This document shows, piece by piece, positions 44,684 through 53,536 of a stretch of DNA of 64,000 nucleotides. The stretch is from the NCBI GenBank assembly GCA_036557785.1, contig DATBGZ010000056.1, positions 7,319 through 71,318 of the forward strand, read 5' to 3'. The stretch's first letter is position 1. Each line of letters starts with the position of its first letter. Under the pieces are notes generated by a model. It searched no databases. It had not been told where the DNA came from and saw nothing but the letters and a program-made list of their open reading frames with translations. The DNA comes from DATBGZ01 sp036557785. Lineage in GTDB: Bacteria > Actinomycetota > Actinomycetes > Mycobacteriales > Micromonosporaceae. The translations under genes were made by a program, and so were the position numbers.

Positions 44684-46576
44684 TCACGGGCGTTGGGTGC
44701 AGCGCGGGGCTGAGATGCCATAGCCGGAGACGACGTTGTTCGCGTCCGTGATGATCGCGAGCACGTAGAAGCAGTACTGCTTGGCCGGGTCGAGATTGTC
44801 CACGGTGGCGCTGGTGGTGCCCGCGTCGGCCGAGAACTCCGGAGTTGACGCGTTGCCCCGGTTGAGGTACACGGTGAAGGCGGCCCGCCCGCCGGAAGGG
44901 TCGGTCCAGACCAGGTCGATCGAGCTGCCGTTGTCCTTCAGTTGCGTGATCTCCGGCGCCAGCGCCGGGTCCGGGGTGCTGAGCGAGAGCGCGCCGCTGG
45001 GCAGGGGATTGGTGTAGGACGGCACCCCGTGCAGGGGGCTGGTGGTGTGGCTGAACCCGTTCAACAGCCAGGACCCACCGATCCCGAGTACGGTCCCCAG
45101 CACCAGCGCGAGGACGGCGAGCAGGACCAGCCGCGGCCACGAGCTGCGCCCCGCCCGATCGCCGCCGTCCCGGCGGACCCGGCGCGGCTCACCGTACCGT
45201 TCGTCGTCGTATTGCTCGTCATCGTATTGCTCGTCATCGTATTGTTTGTCGTCATAGCGATCGCGGTTGTAACCGTGGTCGCCTATCCGCCGGGGCGGCG
45301 CCACCCGGGGCGGCGGCGGGTATGGCGGGTCGGGAAGGGGCCGGATCACCGGCTGGGGTGCGGTCACCGCGCCGGAGATGTCGCGCAGCGGCGCGGGTGC
45401 GGGCGCCGGGCTCACGGCTGCGGTAACAGGTCCGGCCGACACGGCGGTCGCCGCTGGCGACGCGGGGATCGGCGCCAGTGGGGTCGGCACGGAGGCGACA
45501 GGCGCTGGCTGCGGCGGCAGCGACGGGGAGGTCGGCGCGGGCGGCGGGGCAGGCCGCGGCTGGGCCGGGGCAGGTGTCCCGGGAGCCCCGACCTCTGGCG
45601 AGTCGTCGCCCAGCGCTGCGCGTTCCCGCTCGCGGATGAGCTGGGGCTGCCACGACCGGGCCCAGATCCGTGCCTCCGTCACAACCCCACGCAACGCGTC
45701 GCGCAGCATGGTGGCGTCCGGGAACCGGTCCTCCCGACGCTTGGCCAGACACCGGTCGATGATGGCGAGCAGCTCGGGAGTGGCGTCGCTGGACCGGATG
45801 GGACGCGGCAGATCGGAACGCACCCGACGCAGGTAGGCCAGCGCCGAGTCCGACTCCGGCTCGTCCGCCGCGAACGGGGGCCGGCCGTCAAGCAGGGTGA
45901 ACAGGGTCGACCCGAGCGAGTAGATGTCGTCGGCGATCGTGGGCAGCTCACCGTCCAGGACCTGCGGCGAGGCATGCCGGTAACTGAAACGTTCGAGTGA
46001 ACCGGTATGGCCGGCGTCGATGCGGCGGGCCAGCCCGAAGTCGGCCAGCACGTACGAGGTCGGCAGCACGAGGATGTTCTGCGGTTTGACGTCGCGGTGC
46101 AGGACTCCCTGGAGGTGCGCGTACGCCAACGCGTCGGCCACCACCGTGCCCGCGGCCACCACCGCGCTGCTCGGCAGCGGGCCGTGCACGCGCAACTGAT
46201 CCTGCAACGAGCCGAGCTCGCAGTACTCCATGACGATGCATCCACGCCCGTCGGGCAGGATCCGGGTATCGAGGACCGTCACGATGTTGGGGTGTGACCG
46301 TCCCAGCCGTACGGTGATCTCCAGCTCCCGTTGGTAACGGGACGCGGGGACGCCCTCGTTCTCGCCCAGCAGCACCTTCACCGCGACCGGCCGGTTCACG
46401 CCCTCCTGCATGGCGCGATAGACCACGCTGTCGCCACCCGAGGCCACCAGGACGAAGTCGCGGTAGCCCGGCAGCGTGACCGGCGGCAGACCCGCGGAGT
46501 GCGCAGCCGCGGGCGACCAGGCAGCATCGGGCACACCACCGGGGCTGGACCCAGCAGACGTCGCCCCGTGCGGCAC
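44684..46576 (-). CDS. Ser/Thr protein kinase with outside FN3-like module
   Basis: About 630 residues from GTG 46576; the frame stays open further upstream and no ribosome site decides the start. The kinase domain has a modified glycine loop ASGGDSVVYRA, VAVKVLL lysine, LHRDVKPQN (catalytic Asp about 162) and LADFGLAR. A long Pro/Ala-rich juxtamembrane follows, with a YDDEQ tandem repeat and basic residues, then one transmembrane helix (LVLLAVLALVLGTVLGIGG). The C-terminal FN3-like module has DLVWTDPSGGRAAF and QYCFYVLAIITDAN and resembles the 36089 protein. It converges on the transglutaminase gene seven bases away. It probably senses the envelope. Confidence 0.85.
   Translation of the reverse strand: MPHGATSAGSSPGGVPDAAWSPAAAHSAGLPPVTLPGYRDFVLVASGGDSVVYRAMQEGVNRPVAVKVLLGENEGVPASRYQRELEITVRLGRSHPNIVTVLDTRILPDGRGCIVMEYCELGSLQDQLRVHGPLPSSAVVAAGTVVADALAYAHLQGVLHRDVKPQNILVLPTSYVLADFGLARRIDAGHTGSLERFSYRHASPQVLDGELPTIADDIYSLGSTLFTLLDGRPPFAADEPESDSALAYLRRVRSDLPRPIRSSDATPELLAIIDRCLAKRREDRFPDATMLRDALRGVVTEARIWARSWQPQLIRERERAALGDDSPEVGAPGTPAPAQPRPAPPPAPTSPSLPPQPAPVASVPTPLAPIPASPAATAVSAGPVTAAVSPAPAPAPLRDISGAVTAPQPVIRPLPDPPYPPPPRVAPPRRIGDHGYNRDRYDDKQYDDEQYDDEQYDDERYGEPRRVRRDGGDRAGRSSWPRLVLLAVLALVLGTVLGIGGSWLLNGFSHTTSPLHGVPSYTNPLPSGALSLSTPDPALAPEITQLKDNGSSIDLVWTDPSGGRAAFTVYLNRGNASTPEFSADAGTTSATVDNLDPAKQYCFYVLAIITDANNVVSGYGISAPRCTQRP
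45204..45257 (-). repeat. 15-bp tandem repeat in kinase juxtamembrane
   Basis: About three and a half copies of a 15-base unit encode YDDEQ repeats (YDDKQYDDEQYDDEQ YDDERY) just before the membrane helix. The acidic/Tyr-rich pattern could be a phosphosite cluster or a spacer of variable length. Confidence 0.7.
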
Positions 46577-46667
46577 GCCACAAATCTGCCACAGTGCCGC
46601 ACGGCGGTCTACCCGCCCCCGGGGCGAGCTACGGCGTGCGGGGCATTCACGCAGGCGTGACCATCCG

Positions 46668-47528
46668 TCACCGTCCCGCCGCCCGGGCTCTCGCCTCCCG
46701 TTCGACCCGTTCGAGATCGTCAATGGTGACCAGGCGGACCTCCGCCGCTCGCCGCCCGATGGCGAACCGGACATTCTGGGCGCGGCCCGCATTGGGCGAG
46801 GTGAACGGGTCGTCGTGCGGGCCGAAGGCGAGTCGGGCGATGATGCGCAGCGCGTCGTCGACGCGCTGCGGGCGGGACAGGTTCCAGGCGTACCCGTGCC
46901 AGCCGAGCACGCGCTCGTAGATCTCGCGGCTCGACGGTGGCCGAGGGTAGTCGTCGGCACCGGTGAGCCAGGGCTCGGCGAGGGCGAGGGCGACGTACCA
47001 CTCCCGGCTGCGAGGCTCCAGCGCCGGCGCTGCGCCGGTGACCACGTCGTCCCGGTCGCTGGCCGCCGCCGGGTCAGTGTCCGCGGCGGCCCGGACAGCG
47101 TCGGTATCCTCGGCGGGCGCGAGTACCTCCACCTGGACGGACAGGACGAGGTCGGCGTACTGCCCCGGATCCGGCTCCCGGCCGCGCAGCACCACGATGC
47201 GGTTCTCCCCCTCGTCGAGCAGCGCCGTCATGCCACCGGTCAGCGTGACCCGTCGGGCCCCGCCGGGCGCTTCGAAGAGGCTGGAGAGTTGGGCCTCGAC
47301 GGCGCCGCGCCAGCGCAGGCGCACGACCTCGTCGCCGACGATCATCTCGCCGACGAGCCGCGAGACATGCGGTGCGCACCGGGGCAGCGTCACGGCGCTG
47401 TAACTCAGGTCGATATCTCGACTCTCGGTCGGCAGGTAGCCGTCGGGTGAGCGTCCGAACAGGAGGATCTCCCCGGATCCCAGCGTGACTGGAGGCACCC
47501 CGGCGCCCCACATCGTCACCCGCAGCAT
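46668..47528 (-). CDS. FHA-like domain protein
   Basis: A 286-residue soluble protein. Residues 14-115 have the FHA-like pattern LFGRSPDGYLPTESRDIDLS, VSRLVGEMIV and a terminal GENRIVVLRG, although the canonical S-x-x-H after the SR is not clear. The C-terminal half is helical and has EIYERVLGWHGYAW and ARLAFGPHDDPFTSPNAGRA, which may be a helix-turn-helix. FHA domains read phosphothreonine, and the kinase gene downstream of it on the same strand is the likely partner. Kinase-FHA pairs are common in actinobacterial T7SS regions. Phosphate binding is inferred. Confidence 0.7.
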   Translation of the reverse strand: MLRVTMWGAGVPPVTLGSGEILLFGRSPDGYLPTESRDIDLSYSAVTLPRCAPHVSRLVGEMIVGDEVVRLRWRGAVEAQLSSLFEAPGGARRVTLTGGMTALLDEGENRIVVLRGREPDPGQYADLVLSVQVEVLAPAEDTDAVRAAADTDPAAASDRDDVVTGAAPALEPRSREWYVALALAEPWLTGADDYPRPPSSREIYERVLGWHGYAWNLSRPQRVDDALRIIARLAFGPHDDPFTSPNAGRAQNVRFAIGRRAAEVRLVTIDDLERVEREARARAAGR

Positions 47529-47714
47529 CCGCCACTCCCTCGGTCGATGTCACGCCTGATCGCTGTCCACCCCGCGGCTGGAGACCATGGTGGCGCCATC
47601 CTCTGGTCTAGCTCAAGCCGGCGGCGTCCACCATCCGTGACGCGACACACTCTGTCCACCACGTCCCCGCCCGGCATCCCCGCGATGACGACCGACAACC
47701 GACCGGGAGAGTCC

Positions 47715-48455
47715 ATGACCGCGCCGCTGATCGAGCTTCGCCGCGTGAACAAGCATTTCGGCCAGGTGCACGTGCTGCGCGACGTCGACCTCGTCGTCCC
47801 GCGTGGCGAGGTGCTCGTCGTCGTCGGCCCGTCGGGCTCGGGCAAGTCGACCCTGTGCCGGTCGATCAACCGCCTGGAGACGATCGACTCGGGCGAGATC
47901 CGCTTCGACGGCCTGCCGCTGCCGGAGGAGGGGCGGGCGCTGGCCCGGCTGCGCAGCCAGGTGGGCATGGTGTTCCAGTCGTTCAACCTGTTCGCGCACA
48001 TGACGATCCTGGACAACGTCGCGCTCGGCCCGATCAAGGTACGCCGGGAGCGCCGGTCGTTAGCCCGGGAGCGGGCGATGGAGCTGCTCGCCCGGGTGGG
48101 CATCGCGGACCAGGCAAGCAAGCACCCCGCGCAGCTCTCGGGCGGGCAGCAGCAGCGGGCCGCCATCGCACGGGCCCTGGCCATGCAGCCCAAAGCGATG
48201 CTCTTCGACGAGCCGACCAGCTCGCTCGACCCGGAGATGGTCGGCGAGGTGCTGGACGTCATGACGAACCTCGCCGCGGAGGGCATGACGATGATCGTCG
48301 TGACGCACGAGATGGGCTTCGCGCGCCATGCCGCGAACCGGGTGGCCTTCATGGCCGATGGCCAGCTCGTCGAACAGGCACCGCCCGCGGAGTTCTTCGC
48401 CGCTCCGACCAGCGACCGGGCCCGCGACTTCCTGTCCAAGGTCCTGACGCACTGA
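47715..48455 (+). CDS. gluA: Amino acid ABC transporter ATPase (glutamate type)
   Basis: A 246-residue polar-amino-acid importer ATPase with Walker A GPSGSGKST, signature LSGGQQQ, Walker B MLFDEPTSSLDPE and switch VVTHEMGF. ATG 47715 is preceded by GGGAGAG; ATG 47685 in frame is a longer alternative. The gene order ATPase, binding protein, two permeases matches GluABCD of corynebacteria and streptomycetes, so glutamate/glutamine or related substrate is likely. It is divergent from the FHA-like gene across about 186 bases. Confidence 0.93.
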   Translation: MTAPLIELRRVNKHFGQVHVLRDVDLVVPRGEVLVVVGPSGSGKSTLCRSINRLETIDSGEIRFDGLPLPEEGRALARLRSQVGMVFQSFNLFAHMTILDNVALGPIKVRRERRSLARERAMELLARVGIADQASKHPAQLSGGQQQRAAIARALAMQPKAMLFDEPTSSLDPEMVGEVLDVMTNLAAEGMTMIVVTHEMGFARHAANRVAFMADGQLVEQAPPAEFFAAPTSDRARDFLSKVLTH

Positions 48456-48530
48456 CTTTGATATTTGGGTCCCTCGTATCTCCGGGCACGAACCGTGGCC
48501 GGTGAACCGGATGGGAACTGAGGAGGAAAG

Positions 48531-49421
48531 ATGCGACTGACACGCGCCGCGGCGGTCGGCACCGTCCTGGCCCTGGGCCTGGGCATGCTGGCGGCCTGTG
48601 GCAATGACGAACCGGAGAGCGGACCGCCGGCGGCGTCCGTGACCTTCCCGGCCGGCACGACCATGGCCAAGCTCCACGACGCCCAGAAGATCACGATCGG
48701 CACCAAGTTCGACCAGCCCGGCTTCGGACTGGCCGACCTGAACGGCAAGCCGCAGGGATTCGACGTCGAGATCGGCAAGATCATCGCATCCGAGCTCGGC
48801 ATCCCGGCCGACAACATCGACTGGGTGGAGACGCCGTCGGCGGTGCGGGAGGAGTACCTCGAGACCGGTCGGGTCGACATGGTGGTGGCGACCTACACCA
48901 TCAACGACGCCCGCAAGCAGCGGATCGACTTCGCTGGGCCGTACTACGTCGCGGGTCAGCAGATCATGACGCGGGCCGACGACAACTCCATCAACGGACC
49001 CGACGACTTCCGCAACGGCGACAAGAAGGTCTGCTCGGTCACCGGCTCCACGCCGGCGGCGAACATCGTCAACTACCTGAAGGACCAGGCCACCCAACTC
49101 GTGCTCTTCGACACGTACGACAAGTGCCTGGACCCGCTGCGCAACGGTGACGTGGACGCGGTGACCACGGACAACGTGATCCTGCTCGGCTATGTCTCCC
49201 AGTCGCCGCAGGACTTCAAGTTGGTCGGTTCGAAGTTCACCGTCGAGCCGTACGGCATCGGGGTCAAGAAGGGCGACGACGCTTTCCGCAGCTTCGTCAA
49301 CGACGTGCTCGAGAAGATCTTCGCCGATGGCCGGTACGCCAAGGCGTGGACCGACACCGCCGGCAAGTTCGACCCCACGGTGCCGGAGGCACCCAAGGTC
49401 GACCGGTACACGTCCTCGTAG
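48531..49421 (+). CDS. gluB: Glutamate-type solute-binding lipoprotein
   Basis: A 296-residue type 3 solute-binding protein. The lipobox is GMLAACGN (Cys lipidated), after a Leu/Ala-rich signal. The binding-fold signature KITIGTKFDQPGFGLADLNG is followed by a GFDVEIGKIIASELGI motif and DFAGPYYVAGQQIM. The GAGGAGG just ahead of ATG 48531 is a strong ribosome site. In this family the Arg/Asp residues in PSAVREEYLETGRVDM and the TxST pocket (VTGSTPAANI) bind the alpha-amino acid group. Confidence 0.93.
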   Translation: MRLTRAAAVGTVLALGLGMLAACGNDEPESGPPAASVTFPAGTTMAKLHDAQKITIGTKFDQPGFGLADLNGKPQGFDVEIGKIIASELGIPADNIDWVETPSAVREEYLETGRVDMVVATYTINDARKQRIDFAGPYYVAGQQIMTRADDNSINGPDDFRNGDKKVCSVTGSTPAANIVNYLKDQATQLVLFDTYDKCLDPLRNGDVDAVTTDNVILLGYVSQSPQDFKLVGSKFTVEPYGIGVKKGDDAFRSFVNDVLEKIFADGRYAKAWTDTAGKFDPTVPEAPKVDRYTSS

Positions 49422-49431
49422 CACAGAGCCG

Positions 49432-49469
49432 CCGTGCGGCCTGGCGCCACGTCCGGCCAGGCCGTACGG
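49432..49469 (+). promoter_or_regulatory. Hairpin between gluB and gluC
   Basis: CCGTGCGGCCTGGC (49432-49445) pairs with GCCAGGCCGTACGG (49456-49469): 14 pairs with one G-U and a 10-base loop. A hairpin after a binding-protein gene commonly stabilises upstream mRNA and lowers permease expression; this role is inferred. Confidence 0.6.
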
Positions 49470-49503
49470 CCCGTCTTCGCACCGACGTTGGAGGCTGATT
49501 GGC

Positions 49504-50208
49504 GTGGACGTTCTCATCGAGCGATTCCATCTCTTCTTCGACGGCTTCCTGCTCACCCTGCAGGTCTGCGTCGTGGCGGGTGTGCTCGCCCTCGCCTTCG
49601 GCATAGTCGCCGCGGTGTGCCGCATCTCGCCGATCCCGCCGCTGCGGTGGCTGGGCACCGCCTACGTCACGGTCTTCCGTAACGTCCCACTGACCGTGGT
49701 GCTGTTCTTCACGGTCTTCGGTCTGCCGATCATTGGCAACCGGGCCGAGTTCCTCAAGATCCATGGGCTGGACCGGTTGTTCCCACGACTGACCATCGAC
49801 CTGCCCTATTTCAGGCTCGTCTGCCTGGGGCTGGCGATCTACACCGGAGCGTTCGTCTGCGAGGCGCTGCGCAGCGGTGTCAACGCGGTCGCCTCTGGTC
49901 AGTCCGAGGCGGCTCGTGCTCTCGGCCTGACATTCATCCAGAACCTGCGATATGTCGTGCTGCCCCAGGCATGGAAGGCGGCGATCGTGCCCCTCGGCAC
50001 GGTGCTCGTGGCGATGGCGAAGAACTCGGCACTCGCGGGCTTCTTCGGGCTGGTCGGTGACCTGTCCGCGACCATGCAGACGCTCGTCTCGCAGGAGGGC
50101 GAGCCGCTGATCCCCGTCATGATCGGGATCTCATTCTGGTACCTGCTCATGACCATCCCCGCAAGCCTTGTGCTGGACACGGTCGAGAGACGAAGGAAGC
50201 TCGCATGA
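49504..50208 (+). CDS. gluC: Glutamate-type ABC permease, subunit 1
   Basis: A 234-residue permease from GTG 49504 with TTGGAGG upstream. It has five membrane helices and the EAA loop SGQSEAARALGLTFIQN, with an RNVPLTVVLFFTVFGLP segment typical of His/Glu/Gln permeases. It pairs with gluD, whose ATG overlaps the TGA (ATGA). The frame is open upstream of 49504 but runs into gluB. Confidence 0.9.
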   Translation: MDVLIERFHLFFDGFLLTLQVCVVAGVLALAFGIVAAVCRISPIPPLRWLGTAYVTVFRNVPLTVVLFFTVFGLPIIGNRAEFLKIHGLDRLFPRLTIDLPYFRLVCLGLAIYTGAFVCEALRSGVNAVASGQSEAARALGLTFIQNLRYVVLPQAWKAAIVPLGTVLVAMAKNSALAGFFGLVGDLSATMQTLVSQEGEPLIPVMIGISFWYLLMTIPASLVLDTVERRRKLA

Positions 50209-51185
50209 GCCGCGCCGAGGTCGACGTCGAGCTCAGCCTCCATACGTCGCGTCGACGAGGCCGGGCCCCGAGCGCCAGCGTCCTCTACGACGCCCCAGGG
50301 CCGCGTGCTCGCCGCACCATCTGGATCGGCAGCGCGCTGGCCGCCGCCGTGGTCCTCTTCCTCGGGTGGCGCTTCGTGTACCGGCCGCTGGAGGCCACCG
50401 GCCAGTTCTCGCTCGACCTGTGGGGTCCGTTCGTCGACTCGTCCAACAACCATTGCCCGGGGGCAGTGCCCCACTGCTTCGACCAGATCTGGCCCAGGCT
50501 CGGCCAGGGCCTGCTCGCGACTCTCCGGGCCGCCGGGCTGGCGATCCTCGCCTCGCTCGTCTTCGGCCTGGCCCTGGCCGGCCTGCGCATCCAACTCAAG
50601 CACCTCATGACGCGCCGCTACCGGCACCTACCGGCACCGCTCGCGTGGAGCGCGCGCGGGCTCACCGTGGGGCTCAACGGTCTGACCCGGGTCTGCGTCG
50701 AGGTGCTGCGTGGCATGCCGGTCGTCATCACGATCTTCTTCGTGGCCCGCGGCCTGCCCGAACTCGGCCTGCCACCGCAAGCCACGATGTGGTATCTCGT
50801 CATCGGCCTGACGCTCTACAACGCGATCGTGATCGCGGAGGTCGTACGGTCGGGCATGGAGGGGCTGCCGAAGGGCCAACGCGAGGCGGCGTCCTCACTC
50901 GGCCTCTCCTCGACCCAGACCATCACCCTCGTGCTGCTTCCCCAAGCCGTACGGATCATGCTGCCCGCGATCATCAGTCAGCTTGTCGTGGTGCTGAAGG
51001 ACACCTCGCTGGGCTTCATCATCAGCTACAACGAGCTGCTCAACATCGGCAAGCTGGCGATCCAGTTGCTGCACAACCCGCTGCAGATGTACTTCGTGAT
51101 CGGCCTTACCTACCTTGCCTTCAACTACGCCCTGTCGCGCCTCGCCGACTGGACCCAACGGCGCCTGGCCCGCGGCGGGGTCTGA
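50205..51185 (+). CDS. gluD: Glutamate-type ABC permease, subunit 2
   Basis: A 326-residue permease from ATG 50205, coupled to gluC. An unusually long, basic cytoplasmic N-terminus (about 40 residues) precedes the membrane helices. The EAA loop is KGQREAASSLGLSSTQTITL, with a VCVEVLRGMPVVITIFFVARG segment. An outside loop (CPGAVPHCFDQIWPR) between the first two helices carries two Cys. It completes the transporter. Confidence 0.9.
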   Translation: MSRAEVDVELSLHTSRRRGRAPSASVLYDAPGPRARRTIWIGSALAAAVVLFLGWRFVYRPLEATGQFSLDLWGPFVDSSNNHCPGAVPHCFDQIWPRLGQGLLATLRAAGLAILASLVFGLALAGLRIQLKHLMTRRYRHLPAPLAWSARGLTVGLNGLTRVCVEVLRGMPVVITIFFVARGLPELGLPPQATMWYLVIGLTLYNAIVIAEVVRSGMEGLPKGQREAASSLGLSSTQTITLVLLPQAVRIMLPAIISQLVVVLKDTSLGFIISYNELLNIGKLAIQLLHNPLQMYFVIGLTYLAFNYALSRLADWTQRRLARGGV

Positions 51186-51188
51186 GGA

Positions 51189-51235
51189 CCGCGGCCCGGG
51201 CCTGGAAGCCGCCCTCTTCCGGACCCGGGCCGCGG
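51189..51235. terminator. Terminator-like hairpin after gluABCD
   Basis: CCGCGGCCCGGG (51189-51200) pairs perfectly with CCCGGGCCGCGG (51224-51235), with a 23-base loop, directly after the gluD stop. No T-tract follows, as usual in high-GC genomes. Confidence 0.65.
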
Positions 51236-51349
51236 GACGATGCCTCCGATCGATCCTGGCACCCATCGACCAACGAAACGGCAACATCCGGTTTCCCCGG
51301 CTAACCACACCCGTCTAGTCTTCGCTCAGGCAACAGGCCAGGAGTCGCG

Positions 51350-52093
51350 ATGAAGCTGCTCGTCGTCGAGGACGACAACCGGGTGATGGCCGCGCTCCGC
51401 GCGGTGCTCGCCCAGCACGGGCTCGAGGTGGCCTGCGCCAGCACCGGCGAACAGGCCATCGAGCTGATCGCCGACGGCCCCGACGCGGTCCTGCTCGACC
51501 TGGGATTGCCCGACCGCGATGGCTTCAAGGTCTGTGCGCAGATCCGCAAGATCTCCAGCGTTCCGATCATCGTGGTGACCGCGCGCGCGGACGCTCGCTC
51601 CCGCGTGCACGGCCTCAACCTCGGCGCGGACGACTACATCACCAAGCCGTACCACGTGGCCGAGCTCGTCGCGCGCATCCACGCGGTGACGCGGCGAGCC
51701 CGGGCCACCGATTCGTCCGCCGCGACATCCGGCAACTCCGGTGATCCGTCGTCGCGGGACGCGGTGCTGATCTTCGGTGCGGTGCGCATCGACCCGCTGG
51801 CGCGGGTGGTCACCGTCGACGGCGAGCCGGTGCATCTGACGGTGAAGGAGTTCGACATCTTGGCGGTGCTCGCGCGCCGGCCGGGCGTCGTCTTCCGGCG
51901 CGAGCAGCTCCTGAGCGAGATCTGGAGCACCGCCTGGGATGGCGCCGCGCGCTCCCTGGAAGTGCACGTCGCGTCGCTGCGGCAGAAGCTGGGTGTGTCG
52001 GGCCTCATCGATACCGTCCGCGGGGTCGGCTACCGGCTGGCACAGCCGGTCACCGCGACAGACCCGTCCGCGTGCCCGAGCCCCGTGGCCTAG
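51350..52093 (+). CDS. OmpR-family response regulator
   Basis: A 247-residue regulator. The receiver domain has acidic residues E7-D8-D9, phosphoacceptor D50 in VLLDLGLPD and K in YITKPYHVAEL. A linker rich in Ser/Ala follows, then an OmpR-type winged helix (VHLTVKEFDILAVLARRPG; LLSEIW ... ARSLEVHVASLRQKL). It is followed six bases later by the kinase gene. Its target is unknown; the neighbouring glutamate transporter is a plausible candidate. Confidence 0.93.
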   Translation: MKLLVVEDDNRVMAALRAVLAQHGLEVACASTGEQAIELIADGPDAVLLDLGLPDRDGFKVCAQIRKISSVPIIVVTARADARSRVHGLNLGADDYITKPYHVAELVARIHAVTRRARATDSSAATSGNSGDPSSRDAVLIFGAVRIDPLARVVTVDGEPVHLTVKEFDILAVLARRPGVVFRREQLLSEIWSTAWDGAARSLEVHVASLRQKLGVSGLIDTVRGVGYRLAQPVTATDPSACPSPVA

Positions 52094-52099
52094 TCCGCC

Positions 52100-53536
52100 A
52101 TGCGCAGGCGTCTCGTCGTCCTGCTCGCCCTGCTGATGGGCTTCGTGCTCGCCGCGCTCTCCGTCGCGTTCGGACGCAGTTATGCCGCGACCCGCCAGCA
52201 GGAGATGTTCGTCGATCGCCTGCAGGACACCAGCCAGTTCGCCGACATCGCGCAACAGGCGACGACCGCCGCGGCCCTCGACGCGCTGCGGGATTACCTG
52301 GACCGCTACAGCGATCTTTACGGCATCACGGTCGCGGTGGTCAGCCCCGCGGGCACGACCTGGGCGCTCGCCGGTCGGCTCGGCGACCTCACCCGCCAGG
52401 AGACGACGCAAGAGTTCGCCGAGGCGGCCGCGGGCCACCAGAGTGCGGCCCCGGCCACGCTATGGCCGTGGCAGGACGGTGTCCTGGTGGTGGCAGTGCC
52501 GGTGCTGCGCGGTGACACGGTAGCGGCCGTGGCGATCACCGTCTCGAGTAGCGCCCGGCTGCGGGCGACGCTCGGCCGCGACCTGGCATTGATCGTGGTC
52601 ATCGACCTCGCGGTGATGGTGCTGCTCGTGGCGCTCGCCATGCGGCTGGCTGACTGGGTGCTGCGGCCGGTCTTCGTCCTCGACGCGGCGGCCCGGGCGA
52701 TCAGTACCGGGGACCGGAGCGTGCGCGTGGGCGGTCTGTCCGGCCCGGTCGAGCTGCGGCGACTCTCCAACACGTTCAACGGGATGGCGGCCGCCGTCGA
52801 CCTGGCCATGCAGCGCCAGGAGGAGTTCGTGGCCGACGCTTCACACCAGTTGCGCAACCCACTCGTCGCCCTGGTGCTGCGCCTCGACGCCCTCGCCATC
52901 GGCCTCGACGGGCCGCGAGCCGACCAGGTGCGCCTCGCTCGCGAGGAGTGCAGCCGCCTGGAGGCCATCCTCGACGAGCTGCTCGAGCTCGCCACGACGG
53001 TGCACGTCGCGGCCCGGCCACGACCGGTGGATCTCGCCGAGCTCGTCGACGTCAGGGTCCCGGCGTGGCGACCGATGGCCGACCGGCGTGAGGTGCACCT
53101 ATTTCAGTCCATCAGCAGCACGCCCGCGGTCTGGGGTCTGGTCGACCCTGTGCTGATCTCCTCTGCGCTGGACGCGGTGCTCGATAACGCGGTGAAGTTC
53201 ACCCCGACCAGTGGCCGCGTCGCGGTCCGGGTGGGCGAGGACCCTGACGCCGCTACCGTCGAGGTGACCGATAGCGGGCCGGGGTTGGGCACGGAGGATC
53301 TCACGCACATCGGCGACCGGTTCTGGCGCAGCGCGGCGAGCCAGAACATCCCGGGCTCCGGACTGGGCCTTTCCATTGCCCAGACGCTCCTGCGGGCGAC
53401 CGGCGCCGAGATCGCCTTCTCTGCCGCGACCCCGCACGGGCTGTGCGTGCGGATCCGGATGCCGCGCGCCGAGCCGGGACGGGACGAGGGGCCCCTGGAA
53501 TCCGCACCAGGCGTGAGCGCCGCAGGCGCGCCATGA
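52100..53536 (+). CDS. Sensor histidine kinase
   Basis: A 478-residue two-helix sensor kinase. Membrane helices lie near residues 5-24 and 161-183, bounding an outside domain of about 135 residues. A HAMP segment follows, then HisKA with H249 (QEEFVADASHQLRNPLVAL) and the HATPase_c boxes DNAVKFTPTSG (N), DSGPGLG (G1) and GSGLGLSIAQ (G2). Its TGA overlaps the TAXI gene ATG (ATGA), so the kinase is made with that binding protein. Confidence 0.93.
   Translation: MRRRLVVLLALLMGFVLAALSVAFGRSYAATRQQEMFVDRLQDTSQFADIAQQATTAAALDALRDYLDRYSDLYGITVAVVSPAGTTWALAGRLGDLTRQETTQEFAEAAAGHQSAAPATLWPWQDGVLVVAVPVLRGDTVAAVAITVSSSARLRATLGRDLALIVVIDLAVMVLLVALAMRLADWVLRPVFVLDAAARAISTGDRSVRVGGLSGPVELRRLSNTFNGMAAAVDLAMQRQEEFVADASHQLRNPLVALVLRLDALAIGLDGPRADQVRLAREECSRLEAILDELLELATTVHVAARPRPVDLAELVDVRVPAWRPMADRREVHLFQSISSTPAVWGLVDPVLISSALDAVLDNAVKFTPTSGRVAVRVGEDPDAATVEVTDSGPGLGTEDLTHIGDRFWRSAASQNIPGSGLGLSIAQTLLRATGAEIAFSAATPHGLCVRIRMPRAEPGRDEGPLESAPGVSAAGAP

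Noticed and set aside
46577..46960. Upstream extension of the kinase frame
   Set aside because: It overlaps the FHA-like gene in another frame and has no kinase-family residues.
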